This document shows positions 43,520 to 54,435 of a DNA stretch of 64,000 bases, one piece after another. The stretch is from Streptomyces sp. NRRL S-455 (GTDB taxonomy: Bacteria; Actinomycetota; Actinomycetes; Streptomycetales; Streptomycetaceae), in the NCBI RefSeq assembly GCF_000717875.1, contig NZ_JOCT01000008.1:62001-126000 (forward strand), written 5' to 3'. The notes beneath the pieces are model-generated. The model did not search any database. It saw only the letters and a list, made by a program, of their open reading frames with translations, and was not told the DNA's origin. A program made the translations under genes and the position numbers. How positions within the stretch are numbered: position 1 is the stretch's first letter; every line of letters starts with the position of its first letter.

Positions 43520-45166
43520 ATGCCGACCTGCCCGAACGGACACCAGTCGGGTTCCGACGACTGGTGCGAGGTCTGCGGTCACCGCATGGCGGGTGCCGTG
43601 CCTCCGCCTCCACCGCCGCCCCCGCCCGGCGGCGGCTACGGCTTCCCGCCACCCGGCGGACCCGGTGGTCCCGGTGGCCCAGGCGGCCCTCCCGGCGGCC
43701 CTGGCGGCCCCGGTGGCCAGCCCGGTGGGCGCCCTCCGCACCTGTCCGCCGTGCCGAACGCCGAGCCGGAGCTCTGCCCGCAGTGCCGTACGCCGCGGGA
43801 GGGCGCCGCCCCGTTCTGCGAGGAGTGCCGGTGGAACTTCCTGACGAACACGGCGACCTCGTACACGCCCGCCGCTCCGCCTCCGACGTCGCCCGGCCCG
43901 GGCGGGCGCTTCCAGCCACCGGGCGGGCCCGGTCCTTCCGGCCCGTCGGGTCCCTCCTACGGCGGCGGTGACGCGTTCGAGTACCAGAGTTCCCGCCCGT
44001 CGCAGGTGAACCGCCCGGCCGAGCCGATCCCGCCGTTCGGCGACCCCTCCGGCCGGCCGGGCCCGGGCGGTCCCGGTGGGCACAGTGGTCCTCCCGGTCC
44101 TGGTGGCCCGGGCGGCCCCGGCGGTTTCGGTGGTCCTTCCGGGCCGGGTGGTCCTGGTGGTCCTTCCGGGCCCGGTGGTCCTGGTGGGCCCGGTGGCCCC
44201 GGCAGTTTCGGTGGTCCTTCCGGGCCGGGTGGTCCCGGGGGGCCTGGTGGTCCTTCCGCTCCGGGCGGTCCCGGTGGACACGGTGGTCCTCCCGGTCCCG
44301 GTGGCCCGGGCGGCCCCGGCGGTTTCGGTGGTCCTTCCGGGCCCGGTGGTCCGGGTGGTCCTTCCGGGCCAGGCGGTCCTGGTGGCCCCGGCGGCCCCGG
44401 CGGCCCGCCCGGATTCGGTGCCGCCCCCTCGCGGCAGGGCCCGCCGCCTGGACCCGGTGCGCCCGGCGCGCCCGGTGGCGCTCCGCAGGGCTACCAGCAG
44501 TCCGCCCCGTCGGCCCCGCCCGGATTCCCGCAGGAGACCCAGCGGCCGCCCCAGGGCGGTGCGCCCTTCGGCGGCGGCGGTGACGACGACTGGGTGATCT
44601 CCCCGCCCTCGTCCACCGGCCCCGGCGGCCCCGGCGGCCCCGGCGGCCCTGGTGGCCCCGGCGGTCAGGGTGGCGGCTACGGCTACCCCCAGCCCGGCGC
44701 GACCCAGGCGCCCCCCGGCCCCGGCGGCTTCCCGCAGCAGCCCCAGGCACCCCAGGGGCCGGCCACCTGGACGGCGACCATCGGCCCGGACCGCGACTAC
44801 TTCATGGCGATGATGCAGCGCTCCGGACCCGAGGCCGCGGGCCTGAACCTGCCCGCGTACTCGCCCGAGCAGCAGCGCACGCTCACCGGCAACCAGCTCA
44901 CCATCGGCCGCCGGCGGCACTCCACCGGCGACACCCCCGACATCGACCTGTCGGTGCCGCCGGAGGACCCGGGTGTCTCGCACCAGCACGCGGTGCTGGT
45001 CCAGCAGCCGGACGGCAGCTGGGCGGTGGTCGACCAGAACTCGACGAACGGCACGACGGTCAACGGCTCGGACGAGCCGATCCAGCCGTTCGTCCCCGTA
45101 CCGCTGCAGGACGGCGACCGGGTGCACGTGGGCGCCTGGACGACGATCACGATCCGCCGCGGCTGA
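43520..45166 (+). CDS. Zinc-ribbon, collagen-like Gly-Pro-rich protein with C-terminal FHA domain
   Basis: The 548-residue protein starts with a zinc ribbon ([20 protein letters not shown]), a Pro/Gly stretch, a second ribbon ([23 protein letters not shown]) and a long run of [12 protein letters not shown] repeats. It ends with an FHA domain ([47 protein letters not shown]) that binds phosphothreonine. This is the reader of kinase output and the counterpart of GarA/FhaA. The collagen-like region is very repetitive and its exact length may be unreliable. It sits 33 bp after the VWA gene. Confidence 0.9.
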   Translation: MPTCPNGHQSGSDDWCEVCGHRMAGAVPPPPPPPPPGGGYGFPPPGGPGGPGGPGGPPGGPGGPGGQPGGRPPHLSAVPNAEPELCPQCRTPREGAAPFCEECRWNFLTNTATSYTPAAPPPTSPGPGGRFQPPGGPGPSGPSGPSYGGGDAFEYQSSRPSQVNRPAEPIPPFGDPSGRPGPGGPGGHSGPPGPGGPGGPGGFGGPSGPGGPGGPSGPGGPGGPGGPGSFGGPSGPGGPGGPGGPSAPGGPGGHGGPPGPGGPGGPGGFGGPSGPGGPGGPSGPGGPGGPGGPGGPPGFGAAPSRQGPPPGPGAPGAPGGAPQGYQQSAPSAPPGFPQETQRPPQGGAPFGGGGDDDWVISPPSSTGPGGPGGPGGPGGPGGQGGGYGYPQPGATQAPPGPGGFPQQPQAPQGPATWTATIGPDRDYFMAMMQRSGPEAAGLNLPAYSPEQQRTLTGNQLTIGRRRHSTGDTPDIDLSVPPEDPGVSHQHAVLVQQPDGSWAVVDQNSTNGTTVNGSDEPIQPFVPVPLQDGDRVHVGAWTTITIRRG

Positions 45167-45187
45167 GGGGTCCTTTCCAAGACCCCT
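45166..45187 (+). terminator. Terminator of the kinase operon
   Basis: AGGGGTC (45166-45172) and GACCCCT (45181-45187) form a perfect 7-bp stem with an eight-base loop directly at the stop codon of the FHA gene. It also faces the convergent methyltransferase. Confidence 0.65.
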
Positions 45188-45201
45188 GAGCCCTTCCGGT
45201 G

Positions 45202-46185
45202 TCAGGACGGGAGGGGCCAGGCGTACGGCCCCTCCGGGTCGTCCAGCCAGGCCCACTCCCGATCGCCGCTGACCGTGATGCCGTAGCGCTCCCGCTGCGG
45301 CATGCGCTCCTGCTCCCACAGTGCGTGCGCCTCCTGCGGATCCAGGCTGCCGCGGGTCAGGGCCAGCAGGAAGCGGAACAGATCGTCCTCCCTGGCCCGG
45401 CGCGGCACTCCGCCCAGCTGGAGCGGCTCGCCCCCGGGCCTGCTCACACCGCGCAGCGGCACGAAGTAGGCGGGCGTGTGCAGGAAGCGCCCTTCGGCGT
45501 GCCCGGCGTCGCGCACCGTGAGCGCGACCAGGCCGGTGGCGAGCGGCATGAGGATCCGGCCGCCGGGACGGCACTGGGCGAGCCAGGCGCGCGGCACGGT
45601 GCTCAGCGCGCACGTGGCGATGATCCGGTCGAACGGCGCGCGCTCGGGCACGCCCCGGGCGCCGTCCCCCGTGACGACGACCGGGCGGTACCCGGCGGCG
45701 GCCAGGTGCCGGCGGGCCGACTCGGTGATCTCCGGATCGAGGTCGACGGTGGTGACCTTGTCGTCGCCCAGCCGGTGTGCCAGCAACGCGGCGTTGTAGC
45801 CCGTGCCGGCGCCGATCTCCAGGACCGTGTTCCCGTCCTCGACGCGCAGCGCGGCCAGCATGTCCGCCATCAGGGAGGGCTGGCTGCTGGACGACAGCAG
45901 CTCGCCGTCGCGCAGCCGGGTCGCCAACGGGGTGTCCTCGTATGCGCCCCGTATCCACCGCTCACGCGCCCGCGGGTCGGGGCTCTCGCCCCACCGGCGT
46001 TCGTAACCGCCCGCGACGCCGACGTAGTAGTACGGCACGAAGAGGTGGCGCGGTACCGCCGCGAACGCCTCCCGCCACACCGGGTCGGTGACCCAGGCCC
46101 CGCTCGCGTCGATCCGGCGCACCAGTCCCGCCCGCGCGGAGGCGGCGAGACCGTCCGATTCCCTGTCGGGAGCATGACCGCCCAT
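45202..46185 (-). CDS. Protein-L-isoaspartate O-methyltransferase, actinobacterial long form
   Basis: The 327-residue protein has AVPRHLFVP near residue 42, the SAM motif LEIGAGTGYNAALLA, and the PIMT post-motifs TVDLDPEI and GDGARGVPERAPFDRIIATCALS. It repairs isoaspartate residues or, in this longer actinobacterial form, may modify a peptide product. An extra C-terminal segment (about 220-327) distinguishes it from short Pcm. The ATG at 46185 is supported by the beginning of the family N-terminus. It is convergent with the FHA gene. Confidence 0.88.
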   Translation of the reverse strand: MGGHAPDRESDGLAASARAGLVRRIDASGAWVTDPVWREAFAAVPRHLFVPYYYVGVAGGYERRWGESPDPRARERWIRGAYEDTPLATRLRDGELLSSSSQPSLMADMLAALRVEDGNTVLEIGAGTGYNAALLAHRLGDDKVTTVDLDPEITESARRHLAAAGYRPVVVTGDGARGVPERAPFDRIIATCALSTVPRAWLAQCRPGGRILMPLATGLVALTVRDAGHAEGRFLHTPAYFVPLRGVSRPGGEPLQLGGVPRRAREDDLFRFLLALTRGSLDPQEAHALWEQERMPQRERYGITVSGDREWAWLDDPEGPYAWPLPS

Positions 46186-46261
46186 ACCACCACAGTAAGG
46201 GCAACCGGTGCTGGTCCTAGGCCTTGAGTCCTATGTCCCCGCGTCTGAGAGCATGGAGGGC

Positions 46262-46666
46262 GTGAATGAGATCCGGCGTGGCACGCTTCAGGAGCAGACC
46301 TTCTACGAGCAGGTCGGCGGGGAGGAGACCTTCCGTCGGCTCGTCCACCGTTTCTACGAGGGAGTCGCCGAGGACCCGCTGCTGCGGCCGATGTACCCGG
46401 AGGAGGACCTGGGCCCGGCCGAGGAGCGCCTCACGCTGTTCCTCATCCAGTACTGGGGCGGGCCCACGACGTACAGCGACAACCGCGGCCACCCGCGCCT
46501 GCGGATGCGGCACGCGCCCTTCACGGTCGACCGGGCGGCGCACGACGCCTGGCTGAAGCACATGCGGGTCGCCGTCGAGGAGCTCGGGCTGTCCGAGGAG
46601 CACGAGCGCACCCTGTGGAACTACCTGACGTACGCGGCGGCCTCGATGGTGAACACCCCGGGCTGA
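46262..46666 (+). CDS. glbO: Truncated haemoglobin, group II (GlbO type)
   Basis: The 134-residue protein has the trHb fold: FYEQVGGEETFRRLVHRFYEGVAEDPLLRPMYP, then LTLFLIQYWGGPTTYSDNRGHPRLRMRHAPF with the proximal histidine and the characteristic Trp, and HDAWLKHMRVAVEEL. Group II globins bind O2/NO and protect against oxidative or nitrosative stress. GTG 46262 gives VNEIRRG; ATG 46253 with an N-terminal MEG extension is an alternative. Confidence 0.92.
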   Translation: MNEIRRGTLQEQTFYEQVGGEETFRRLVHRFYEGVAEDPLLRPMYPEEDLGPAEERLTLFLIQYWGGPTTYSDNRGHPRLRMRHAPFTVDRAAHDAWLKHMRVAVEELGLSEEHERTLWNYLTYAAASMVNTPG

Positions 46667-46687
46667 CGTCGTCCGACGGGGCGCCGG

Positions 46688-47356
46688 TCAGCGGACGCTG
46701 ACGTCCAGCGCCCCGAGCCCCGCCCGGCGTACGGCGACCGACCCGTACGGTGTGCGCAGCCTGAGCCACGCGCCCGAGGAGAACAGCGCCGGCGGCACCT
46801 CGGGCCGCAGGAAGCCCAGGGACTGCGCCGCGTGCACGGCGCGTACCGGGAGCGGGGTGTCGCCGACCGTGCGGGACCAGATGTCCCGGCCGATCCGGTC
46901 CAGCTCCGCCCTGGTACGCCGCTCGTCCGGCAAGTCCCGCGTACGGGAACGGAACTCGGCGACCGCGGCGGCCACGAGCGACCGGAGCGCGTCGGGCGCC
47001 GGCAGCCCCGGCTCGGGCCGCCAGCCACCGCGCGGCGGCAGCACACCCGCCCACGGCGGCCCGGTCACGGCCTGCGGAACGACGGCCGTGCCCGCCTTCT
47101 CGTCCACGGACTCCAGGAACTCACCGGCGGACACGGTCATGTCCAGTGTGACGTCAAGGCCCCTCTCGTACGGCTTCGCCAGCCGCACCGCGCGCACGGC
47201 CAGCACCTCGAAGGACGGCGGCCGCCCGAAGACGGCCAGTGCGGTGCCGGCGGCCTGGAGGCGCACCGCGGCCCCGCGGTCGTAGTGGAGCAGCCGGGAG
47301 AGGAAGGCCGCGAGATCCGCCGCCTCCCCCTCGTCGGCGAGGTGGAGCACCGTCAT
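46688..47356 (-). CDS. Conserved-looking actinobacterial protein of unknown function
   Basis: The 222-residue protein has no recognised domain. The N-terminal half (DLAAFLSRLLHYDRGAAVRLQAAG, FEVLAVRAVRLAKPYERGLDVTLD) is amphipathic, and the C-terminus ends in an FG-like beta strand. It overlaps the next gene by 4 bp (ATG 47356 with the upstream TGA), so it is translationally coupled in the ettA operon. I cannot assign a function. Confidence 0.7.
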   Translation of the reverse strand: MTVLHLADEGEAADLAAFLSRLLHYDRGAAVRLQAAGTALAVFGRPPSFEVLAVRAVRLAKPYERGLDVTLDMTVSAGEFLESVDEKAGTAVVPQAVTGPPWAGVLPPRGGWRPEPGLPAPDALRSLVAAAVAEFRSRTRDLPDERRTRAELDRIGRDIWSRTVGDTPLPVRAVHAAQSLGFLRPEVPPALFSSGAWLRLRTPYGSVAVRRAGLGALDVSVR

Positions 47357-47766
47357 GCGGCGACGGCCTCCTCCTCGTCGTCGTCCGTGTACTCCTGGAG
47401 GAACTCCCGTTCCTCCGCGGTGATCCGGCGCGGGCGCTGTGCCTCGAAGTCGAACGGGACTATCACCGTCGAGGCCCGCACGTAGACCAGGTCGTCGTCC
47501 TTCACCTCGTACGTGAGGGTGAAGGACGCCGCCCTGATCTCGGTGACCCACAGCTCGATGTCCACCGGGGTGTGCCGGTGGACCAGCTGCCGCTTGTAGT
47601 CGATCTCATGGCGTGCCACCACGGACCCCTGCTGGAAGTCCTTCTCCGGGCGGAACAGGAAGTCGATACGGGCCTCCTCCAGATAGCGGAGGAACACCAC
47701 GTTGTTGACGTGGCCGTACGCGTCCATGTCCGCCCAGCGCAGCGGGCAGCGGTAGATGTGCCGCAA
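47353..47766 (-). CDS. Hotdog-fold acyl-CoA thioesterase (YbgC/4HBT type)
   Basis: The 137-residue protein has the 4-hydroxybenzoyl-CoA thioesterase-like fold: RWADMDAYGHVNNVVFLRYLEEARIDFLF with the active-site Asp and the HVNN motif, then VVARHEIDYKRQLV. It would hydrolyse short-chain acyl-CoA thioesters. The TTG start at 47766 places the protein at the family's RHIYRCPLRW; no ATG or GTG fits. It sits 2 bp after the ettA stop and overlaps the following gene. Confidence 0.85.
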   Translation of the reverse strand: MRHIYRCPLRWADMDAYGHVNNVVFLRYLEEARIDFLFRPEKDFQQGSVVARHEIDYKRQLVHRHTPVDIELWVTEIRAASFTLTYEVKDDDLVYVRASTVIVPFDFEAQRPRRITAEEREFLQEYTDDDEEEAVAA

Positions 47767-47768
47767 GA

Positions 47769-49433
<1,665 letters not shown>

Positions 49434-49817
49434 GAGAAACCGTCCGGCAGCTTGAATCTGGCAGTGGGCAGATACACCCCATCTTGCCGTACCGCCACCC
49501 CTGGGTGGAAACGCGTCTGGCCGGGTGCGGCTGACCTGGTCTTTCTCGGATGTGGACCGTCAGCCGTCGCCGGTGCGGCGACACCCACGCGTAGAAGAAC
49601 CCGGTGGCGACTGGCGATGAGCCCGATGACACGCAGGGCCGAGACGCGGTTCTCCCGCGGCCCGCTGCGCGCCCTCGCTCAGTGAGCGACGCACGAAGAG
49701 GGTGACGACGCCGAGCACCCGCCCACGGTGAACGGCACACGCCAACTCCGGCTCCCCGGCTCACCACCGGCCGCTCTGCCCGTGCCCGCACCGCCCATCG
49801 CGCGGTACCGTCCAGAC
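49434..49817. other. ettA / sensor kinase divergent intergenic region
   Basis: About 380 bases with promoters presumed in both directions. No gene, repeat or clear -35/-10 pair was found. Some frames are open on both strands but have no start signals. Confidence 0.4.
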
Positions 49818-51086
49818 ATGCCGTGGTATTCCGCCGTCGCGGCCGTACTGCTCCTGGTGGGAGCGCTGGTGCTCATCGTCGCTGCCACCATCCTGCTGCT
49901 GCGTTCGGCGCGCAAGCGGCAGTTCCTGGGAACCACGCAGGAGCGGGCGACGTACGAGACGCTGCACACGGCCTCGCTGGCCGCTCCGCCGCTGCGGGCC
50001 AGTCTGGACCCGGACGGGGCGCGGCGGGCCGGACGGCATCTGCGTGCGCTGCTCGGTGTTCCCGCGCTGATGCTGGCGGACACGTCCGGCACCGTGCTGG
50101 CCTGGGACGGCTTCGCGCCCGCGGCAGGACACGATCACGAAGAGGCGGTGTCCGGGCACGCCCGGAGCGCTTTGGCCAGCGGTCGTACGGAGGTCGTGGG
50201 ACCTGACGACATACCGTGTGACGACGTGGACTGTCTGCTGCGGCAGGGCGTGGTGGTGCCACTGGTCGTCGCGGGCCGCCCGGAGGGCGCCCTGGCGGTC
50301 TATGGAGCCTCCGCCACCACCGGTCTGGTCCGGGCCACGACCGAAGTCGCTCGCTGGGTGTCGACACAGCTGGAGCTGGCCGAGCTCGACCGCTCACGCA
50401 CGGCGGTGGCCGAGGCGGAGACCCGCGCGCTGCGCGCCCAGATCTCGCCTCACTTCATCTACAACTCGCTGTCGGTCATCGCCTCGTTCGTCCGCACCGA
50501 CCCGGAGCGGGCCAGGGAGCTGCTGCTGGAGTTCGCCGAGTTCACCCGCTACTCCTTCCGCCGGCACGGTGACTTCACGTCACTCGCCGAGGAGCTGCGC
50601 TGCGTCGACCGCTATCTGCTCCTGGAGCGCGCCCGCTTCGGCGGTCGTCTTCAGCTGTCCTTGCAAGTGGCGCCGGAGGTCCTCTCCGTGGTGGTCCCCT
50701 ACCTGTGTCTGCAGCCCCTGGTCGAGAACGCGGTGCGGCACGGCCTGGAGTGCCGCGCCGGTCCGGGGCATCTGAGGATCACGGCCCAGGACGTGGGCAA
50801 CGAGGCGCGCATCACCGTGGAGGACGACGGTGTGGGCATGGATCCCGAGCGGCTGGCGGACACACTCAGGGGCGAGACCAAGCCGTTCGCCGACGTGCCC
50901 TCGGGCTCCGACAGACGCCGCGAGCCGGGCATCGGACTGCGGAACGTCGATGTCCGGCTCCGGCATGTCTACGGCGACGCCTACGGGCTGGTGGTGGAGA
51001 CCGCACCGGGTGCCGGAACGAAGGTGCGGGTGCGGGTGCCGAAGTTCCATCCGCACGCCGTTCAGGAGGGGCCGGACGACAGCTGA
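49818..51086 (+). CDS. LytS/YehU-type sensor histidine kinase
   Basis: The 422-residue protein begins with a transmembrane helix (YSAVAAVLLLVGALVLIVAATILLL). A GAF-like sensor region (DPDGARRAGRHLRALLGVPALMLAD) follows, then a His_kinase domain of the LytS type with ALRAQISPHFIYNSLSVIASFVRT (phospho-His in SPHF) and an HATPase part with QPLVENAVRHGLE and GIGLRNVDVRL. It probably senses a small molecule and phosphorylates the response regulator encoded 80 bp downstream. ATG 49818 is the first start giving the hydrophobic N-terminus. Confidence 0.88.
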   Translation: MPWYSAVAAVLLLVGALVLIVAATILLLRSARKRQFLGTTQERATYETLHTASLAAPPLRASLDPDGARRAGRHLRALLGVPALMLADTSGTVLAWDGFAPAAGHDHEEAVSGHARSALASGRTEVVGPDDIPCDDVDCLLRQGVVVPLVVAGRPEGALAVYGASATTGLVRATTEVARWVSTQLELAELDRSRTAVAEAETRALRAQISPHFIYNSLSVIASFVRTDPERARELLLEFAEFTRYSFRRHGDFTSLAEELRCVDRYLLLERARFGGRLQLSLQVAPEVLSVVVPYLCLQPLVENAVRHGLECRAGPGHLRITAQDVGNEARITVEDDGVGMDPERLADTLRGETKPFADVPSGSDRRREPGIGLRNVDVRLRHVYGDAYGLVVETAPGAGTKVRVRVPKFHPHAVQEGPDDS

Positions 51087-51166
51087 CCGCAATCATGCAC
51101 ATCCGGCGTGTATCGGGCATCCGATCAGGGTTCCGCTCTCCGCGCGGCGCTGGTTACGCTCACAGT

Positions 51167-52114
51167 GTGCTCCATGTTCTCGCGGTTGACGACGAGGAGC
51201 CGGCGCTGGAGGAACTGGCCTATCTGCTCCGTCGCGACCCGCACGTGGCGGAGGTGCGAACGGCCAACGACGGCACCGAGGCGCTCCTCGACATCGATCG
51301 GACCCTGGGTGCGGGACGGCCGCTCGACGCCGTCTTCCTCGACATAGGCATGCCCGACCTGGACGGCGTGTCCATCGCCCGCCTGATCTCCCGCTTCGCC
51401 GAGCCGCCGCGGGTCGTGTTCGTGACCGCGCACGAGGACTACGCGGTGGACGCGTTCTCCTTGCACGCCGCCGACTACGTGCTCAAACCGGTCGACCCGC
51501 AACGCCTGGCCGAGGCGGTGCGCCGGGTCGCGGACGAGAAGCCGAGCGAGCCGGGGGAGTCGGGCGAGCAGGGCGAGCAGGGCGATGGCACCGCGCGGCA
51601 GGAAGCCGCGCAGGCCGCCGCGCCGCCCGCCGACGAGGTCATCTGCGTGGAACTGGGCGGAGTGACGCGCTTCCTGCGCCGCAGCGAGGTGCTCTACGCC
51701 GAGGCCCAGGGCGACTACGCGCGCCTGCACTCCTCATCGGGCACCCACCTGGTGCGGACGTCGCTCACCGCCTTGGAGGAAGGCTGGCGCGACGCGGGAT
51801 TCATCCGCATTCACCGAGGCTTCCTGGTCGCCGTCGACGCGGTGAGCGAGATTCGGATCGAGGCCGGGAAGACCTGTGTGCGGCTCGGTGACCAGGTGCT
51901 GCCGGTCAGTCGACGTCACGTCCGGCAGGTCAGGGACGCCCTGGTGCGCCAGGCGCTGGCCCGCCGTCCCGAGGCGAAAGCCACCGGTCCGCCGACGCCC
52001 GCCACGGGCACGCCGACACCCACCACCGGTCCGCCGGCGCACGGCGGCGGGCTGCCCGGCACCGTCAGACCGCTCATCCAGCGTCCCTTCCACCACCGCG
52101 ACGGTGTCACATGA
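51167..52114 (+). CDS. LytR/AgrA-type response regulator
   Basis: The 315-residue protein has a receiver domain (VLAVDDEEPALEEL, DAVFLDIGMPDLDG with the phospho-Asp, VTAHEDYAVDAF, DYVLKPVD). A low-complexity linker and a LytTR DNA-binding domain (EVLYAEAQGDYARLHSSSG, IHRGFLVAVDAVSEI, GDQVLPVSRRHVRQVRDAL) follow, with a Pro/Thr-rich tail. It probably controls the adjacent transporter. GTG 51167 follows TTACGCT, a -10-like element, so the mRNA may be leaderless. Confidence 0.9.
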   Translation: MLHVLAVDDEEPALEELAYLLRRDPHVAEVRTANDGTEALLDIDRTLGAGRPLDAVFLDIGMPDLDGVSIARLISRFAEPPRVVFVTAHEDYAVDAFSLHAADYVLKPVDPQRLAEAVRRVADEKPSEPGESGEQGEQGDGTARQEAAQAAAPPADEVICVELGGVTRFLRRSEVLYAEAQGDYARLHSSSGTHLVRTSLTALEEGWRDAGFIRIHRGFLVAVDAVSEIRIEAGKTCVRLGDQVLPVSRRHVRQVRDALVRQALARRPEAKATGPPTPATGTPTPTTGPPAHGGGLPGTVRPLIQRPFHHRDGVT

Positions 52115-52542
52115 CGGCGGGGCAGGACCGCTCCCGCGGCGATCCGGGCACCGGCGAGCCACCTCCGCGCCGCGTCACGGTGGCCCACCCCAGGACCCTG
52201 GCGGCCCTCGGCAGGGGGGAGCTGGCCACCGGGCACGCGCCGGTCCACGACGATCTCGGCCGCCAGACCCCGCTGGGCGACATCTACCTCCGCTCCCTGA
52301 TGCGCAGCCAGCTCCGGCTCGGACTCGCCGTCGTGGGAACCCTCGCCCTTGTCCTCGGTTCCCTTCCCTACCTCTTCCTCATGACGCCCGTCCTGCGGGA
52401 CGGGAGCCTGGCCGGAATCCCCGTGACGTGGCTGGTCATCGGCGTGGCCGTGTACCCGGTGATCCTCACGCTCGCCCTGGTCTGTGTCCGCCAGGCCCGC
52501 AGGAACGAGCGTGACTTCGTCGACCTGATCGACCGCTCATGA
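52111..52542 (+). CDS. DUF485 membrane protein accompanying the symporter
   Basis: The 143-residue protein has a variable N-terminus and two transmembrane helices (LRLGLAVVGTLALVLGSLPYLFLM; IPVTWLVIGVAVYPVILTLALVCV) as in DUF485 (YjcH), typically paired with acetate-type symporters. The start overlaps the response-regulator stop by 4 bp (ATGA), and the symporter begins 14 bp later. Confidence 0.88.
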   Translation: MTAGQDRSRGDPGTGEPPPRRVTVAHPRTLAALGRGELATGHAPVHDDLGRQTPLGDIYLRSLMRSQLRLGLAVVGTLALVLGSLPYLFLMTPVLRDGSLAGIPVTWLVIGVAVYPVILTLALVCVRQARRNERDFVDLIDRS

Positions 52543-52555
52543 GGGGCCCGGCCCC

Positions 52556-54397
52556 GTGAACAGCGTGCAGGCCATCGCGGCCGTCGCTCTGGTGTCCGTC
52601 GCCACGGCCCTGTTCAGCGTGTACGGACTGCGCCCGGGACGGGCCACATCCGACTTCTACGTCGCCTCGCGGGCCGTCTCGCCCTTCCGTAACGCCTCGG
52701 CGATCGGTGGCGAGTACCTCTCCGCCGCCTCCTTCCTCGGCGTCGCCGGGCTGGTGCTGGCCTACGGCGCGGACATGCTGTGGTTCGGCGTCGGGTACAC
52801 CGCCGGATATCTGGTGCTCCTGGCCTTCGTCGCCGCCCCGCTGCGCCGTTCCGGCGCCTACACCGTCCCCGACTTCGCCGAGGCGCGTCTGGAGTCCGTT
52901 CGGGTGCGCCGCCTGACGGCGCTGCTGGTGGTGCTCACCGGGTGGCTTTACATGCTGCCGCAACTGCAGGGAGCCGGACTGACACTGCGTACCGTCACCT
53001 CCGCCCCGCTGTGGGTGGGTCCGGTGGTCGTGACCACCGTGGTGATGATCACCGTCGCGTCGGGCGGGATGCGCAGCGTCACCTTCGTGCAGGCCTTCCA
53101 GTACTGGCTCAAGCTCACCGCGCTCGCCATCCCCGTGATCTTCCTGCTGCTGGCCTGGCGTGCCGACGGAGCCCCGTGGCCGAGTGCCGACACTCCGCCG
53201 CGGTTCCGGGAGACGACGACCGTGTCCGTGCAGCAGGCCGTGCGCGTGGAGGTGGACGAACCCGTGACCGTGACGGTGAGCGGCAGCCTCGAAGGGCGTC
53301 AACTCGACGACACGACGGTACGGCTCGCCGAAGGGGAGCACCGGATCGGCGAAGAGACGGAGGTGGAGTTCCCCGCCGGAGCCGACGTCCCGCACACCGT
53401 GGGGCAGGAGCCGCTGGAGGGCAATGACTGGTCCCAGCCGCTGTCGGCGATCAGCCATCCCGTGTACGGGACGTATTCGCTGCTGCTCGCCACCTTGCTG
53501 GGCACCATGGGGCTGCCCCATGTGATCGTGCGCTTCTACACCAATCCCGACGGGGCGGCCGCCCGCCGCACCACGTGGGTCGTCCTGTGGCTGCTCGGCG
53601 CCTTCTATGTGATGCCCCCGGTCTACGGGGCACTGGGCCGCCTGTACACCCCTGAGCTGCTCATGACCGGCCGCACCGACGCGTCCGTGCTGCTGCTGCC
53701 CACCCAACTCGTCGGCGGGACCGTCGGCACGTTGCTGGGCACGCTGGTCACCGCGGGCGCGTTCGCGGCGTTTCTGTCGACGGCCTCCGGCCTGACCGTC
53801 TCGGTCGCCGGTGTCCTCGGTCAGGAGCTGGACCATGTGCGGGCACACATCAGAGCCCGGCTTGCGCGTCGGCGCACGCTGGTCGCCGGACCGCGCCGGG
53901 GGAACGCGAGGGGCACGCTCCGGGCGGAGGGCCGCGGGGACATTCTGCGCCTGCGGCTCGCCGGAGTGGCTGCCGCGGGTGTGCCGTGCCTGCTCTCGCT
54001 GGCCGTGGTCCACCGTCCGGTGGCGGATGTGGTCGTGCTGGCGTTCGCGGTGGCCGCCTCGTCGTTCTGGCCGCTGCTGTTGCTCGGCATCTGGTGGCGT
54101 GGCCTGACTCCGCAGGGTGCGGTGGCGGGGCTGCTGGTCGGTGGGGGCGCCACGATCGGTGCGGTGGCCCTCACCATCGTCGGCCACCCGTTCGGCGGCT
54201 GGCCGGGGGCCCTGCTGAGCCGCCCTGCGGCCTGGAGTGTGCCGCTCGCCTTCGCGGTGATGATCGGGACCTCCCTGCTGACCCGGCGCAGCATCCCTCG
54301 CGGCACCGCCCGTATCCTCGTCCGCCTCCACGCGCCCGAGGGGCTGGTGCTGCCCCGCCGGGACTCGGCGGCCCGTGACCGCGGACGCTGGAAGTGA
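52556..54397 (+). CDS. Sodium:solute symporter, ActP/acetate-permease-like
   Basis: The 613-residue protein has about 12 transmembrane helices of the SSS family: DFYVASRAVSPFRNASAIGGEYLSAASFLGVAGL near residue 40, and the MGLPHVIVRFYTNPDG loop. An insertion between two helices (about residues 205-300, beta-rich, WRADGAPWPS to EGNDWSQ) is characteristic of actinobacterial acetate/pyruvate-type permeases. GTG 52556 has a weak ribosome-binding site but fits the close operon spacing. With LytS/LytR it suggests nutrient-regulated uptake of a small carboxylate, which is inference. Confidence 0.9.
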   Translation: MNSVQAIAAVALVSVATALFSVYGLRPGRATSDFYVASRAVSPFRNASAIGGEYLSAASFLGVAGLVLAYGADMLWFGVGYTAGYLVLLAFVAAPLRRSGAYTVPDFAEARLESVRVRRLTALLVVLTGWLYMLPQLQGAGLTLRTVTSAPLWVGPVVVTTVVMITVASGGMRSVTFVQAFQYWLKLTALAIPVIFLLLAWRADGAPWPSADTPPRFRETTTVSVQQAVRVEVDEPVTVTVSGSLEGRQLDDTTVRLAEGEHRIGEETEVEFPAGADVPHTVGQEPLEGNDWSQPLSAISHPVYGTYSLLLATLLGTMGLPHVIVRFYTNPDGAAARRTTWVVLWLLGAFYVMPPVYGALGRLYTPELLMTGRTDASVLLLPTQLVGGTVGTLLGTLVTAGAFAAFLSTASGLTVSVAGVLGQELDHVRAHIRARLARRRTLVAGPRRGNARGTLRAEGRGDILRLRLAGVAAAGVPCLLSLAVVHRPVADVVVLAFAVAASSFWPLLLLGIWWRGLTPQGAVAGLLVGGGATIGAVALTIVGHPFGGWPGALLSRPAAWSVPLAFAVMIGTSLLTRRSIPRGTARILVRLHAPEGLVLPRRDSAARDRGRWK

Positions 54398-54435
54398 GGC
54401 CGTGACGATCCACCGGTCCCCGACCAGCGTGTCCG

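Noticed and set aside
43900..44700. Possible CRISPR array or satellite in the repeat-rich DNA
   Set aside because: The repeats encode Gly-Pro-rich protein in frame and have no regular repeat/spacer pattern.
43319..45958. An 879-residue minus-strand frame rich in Arg/Gly/Thr
   Set aside because: It is produced by the Gly-Pro repeats of the FHA gene read in the reverse strand.
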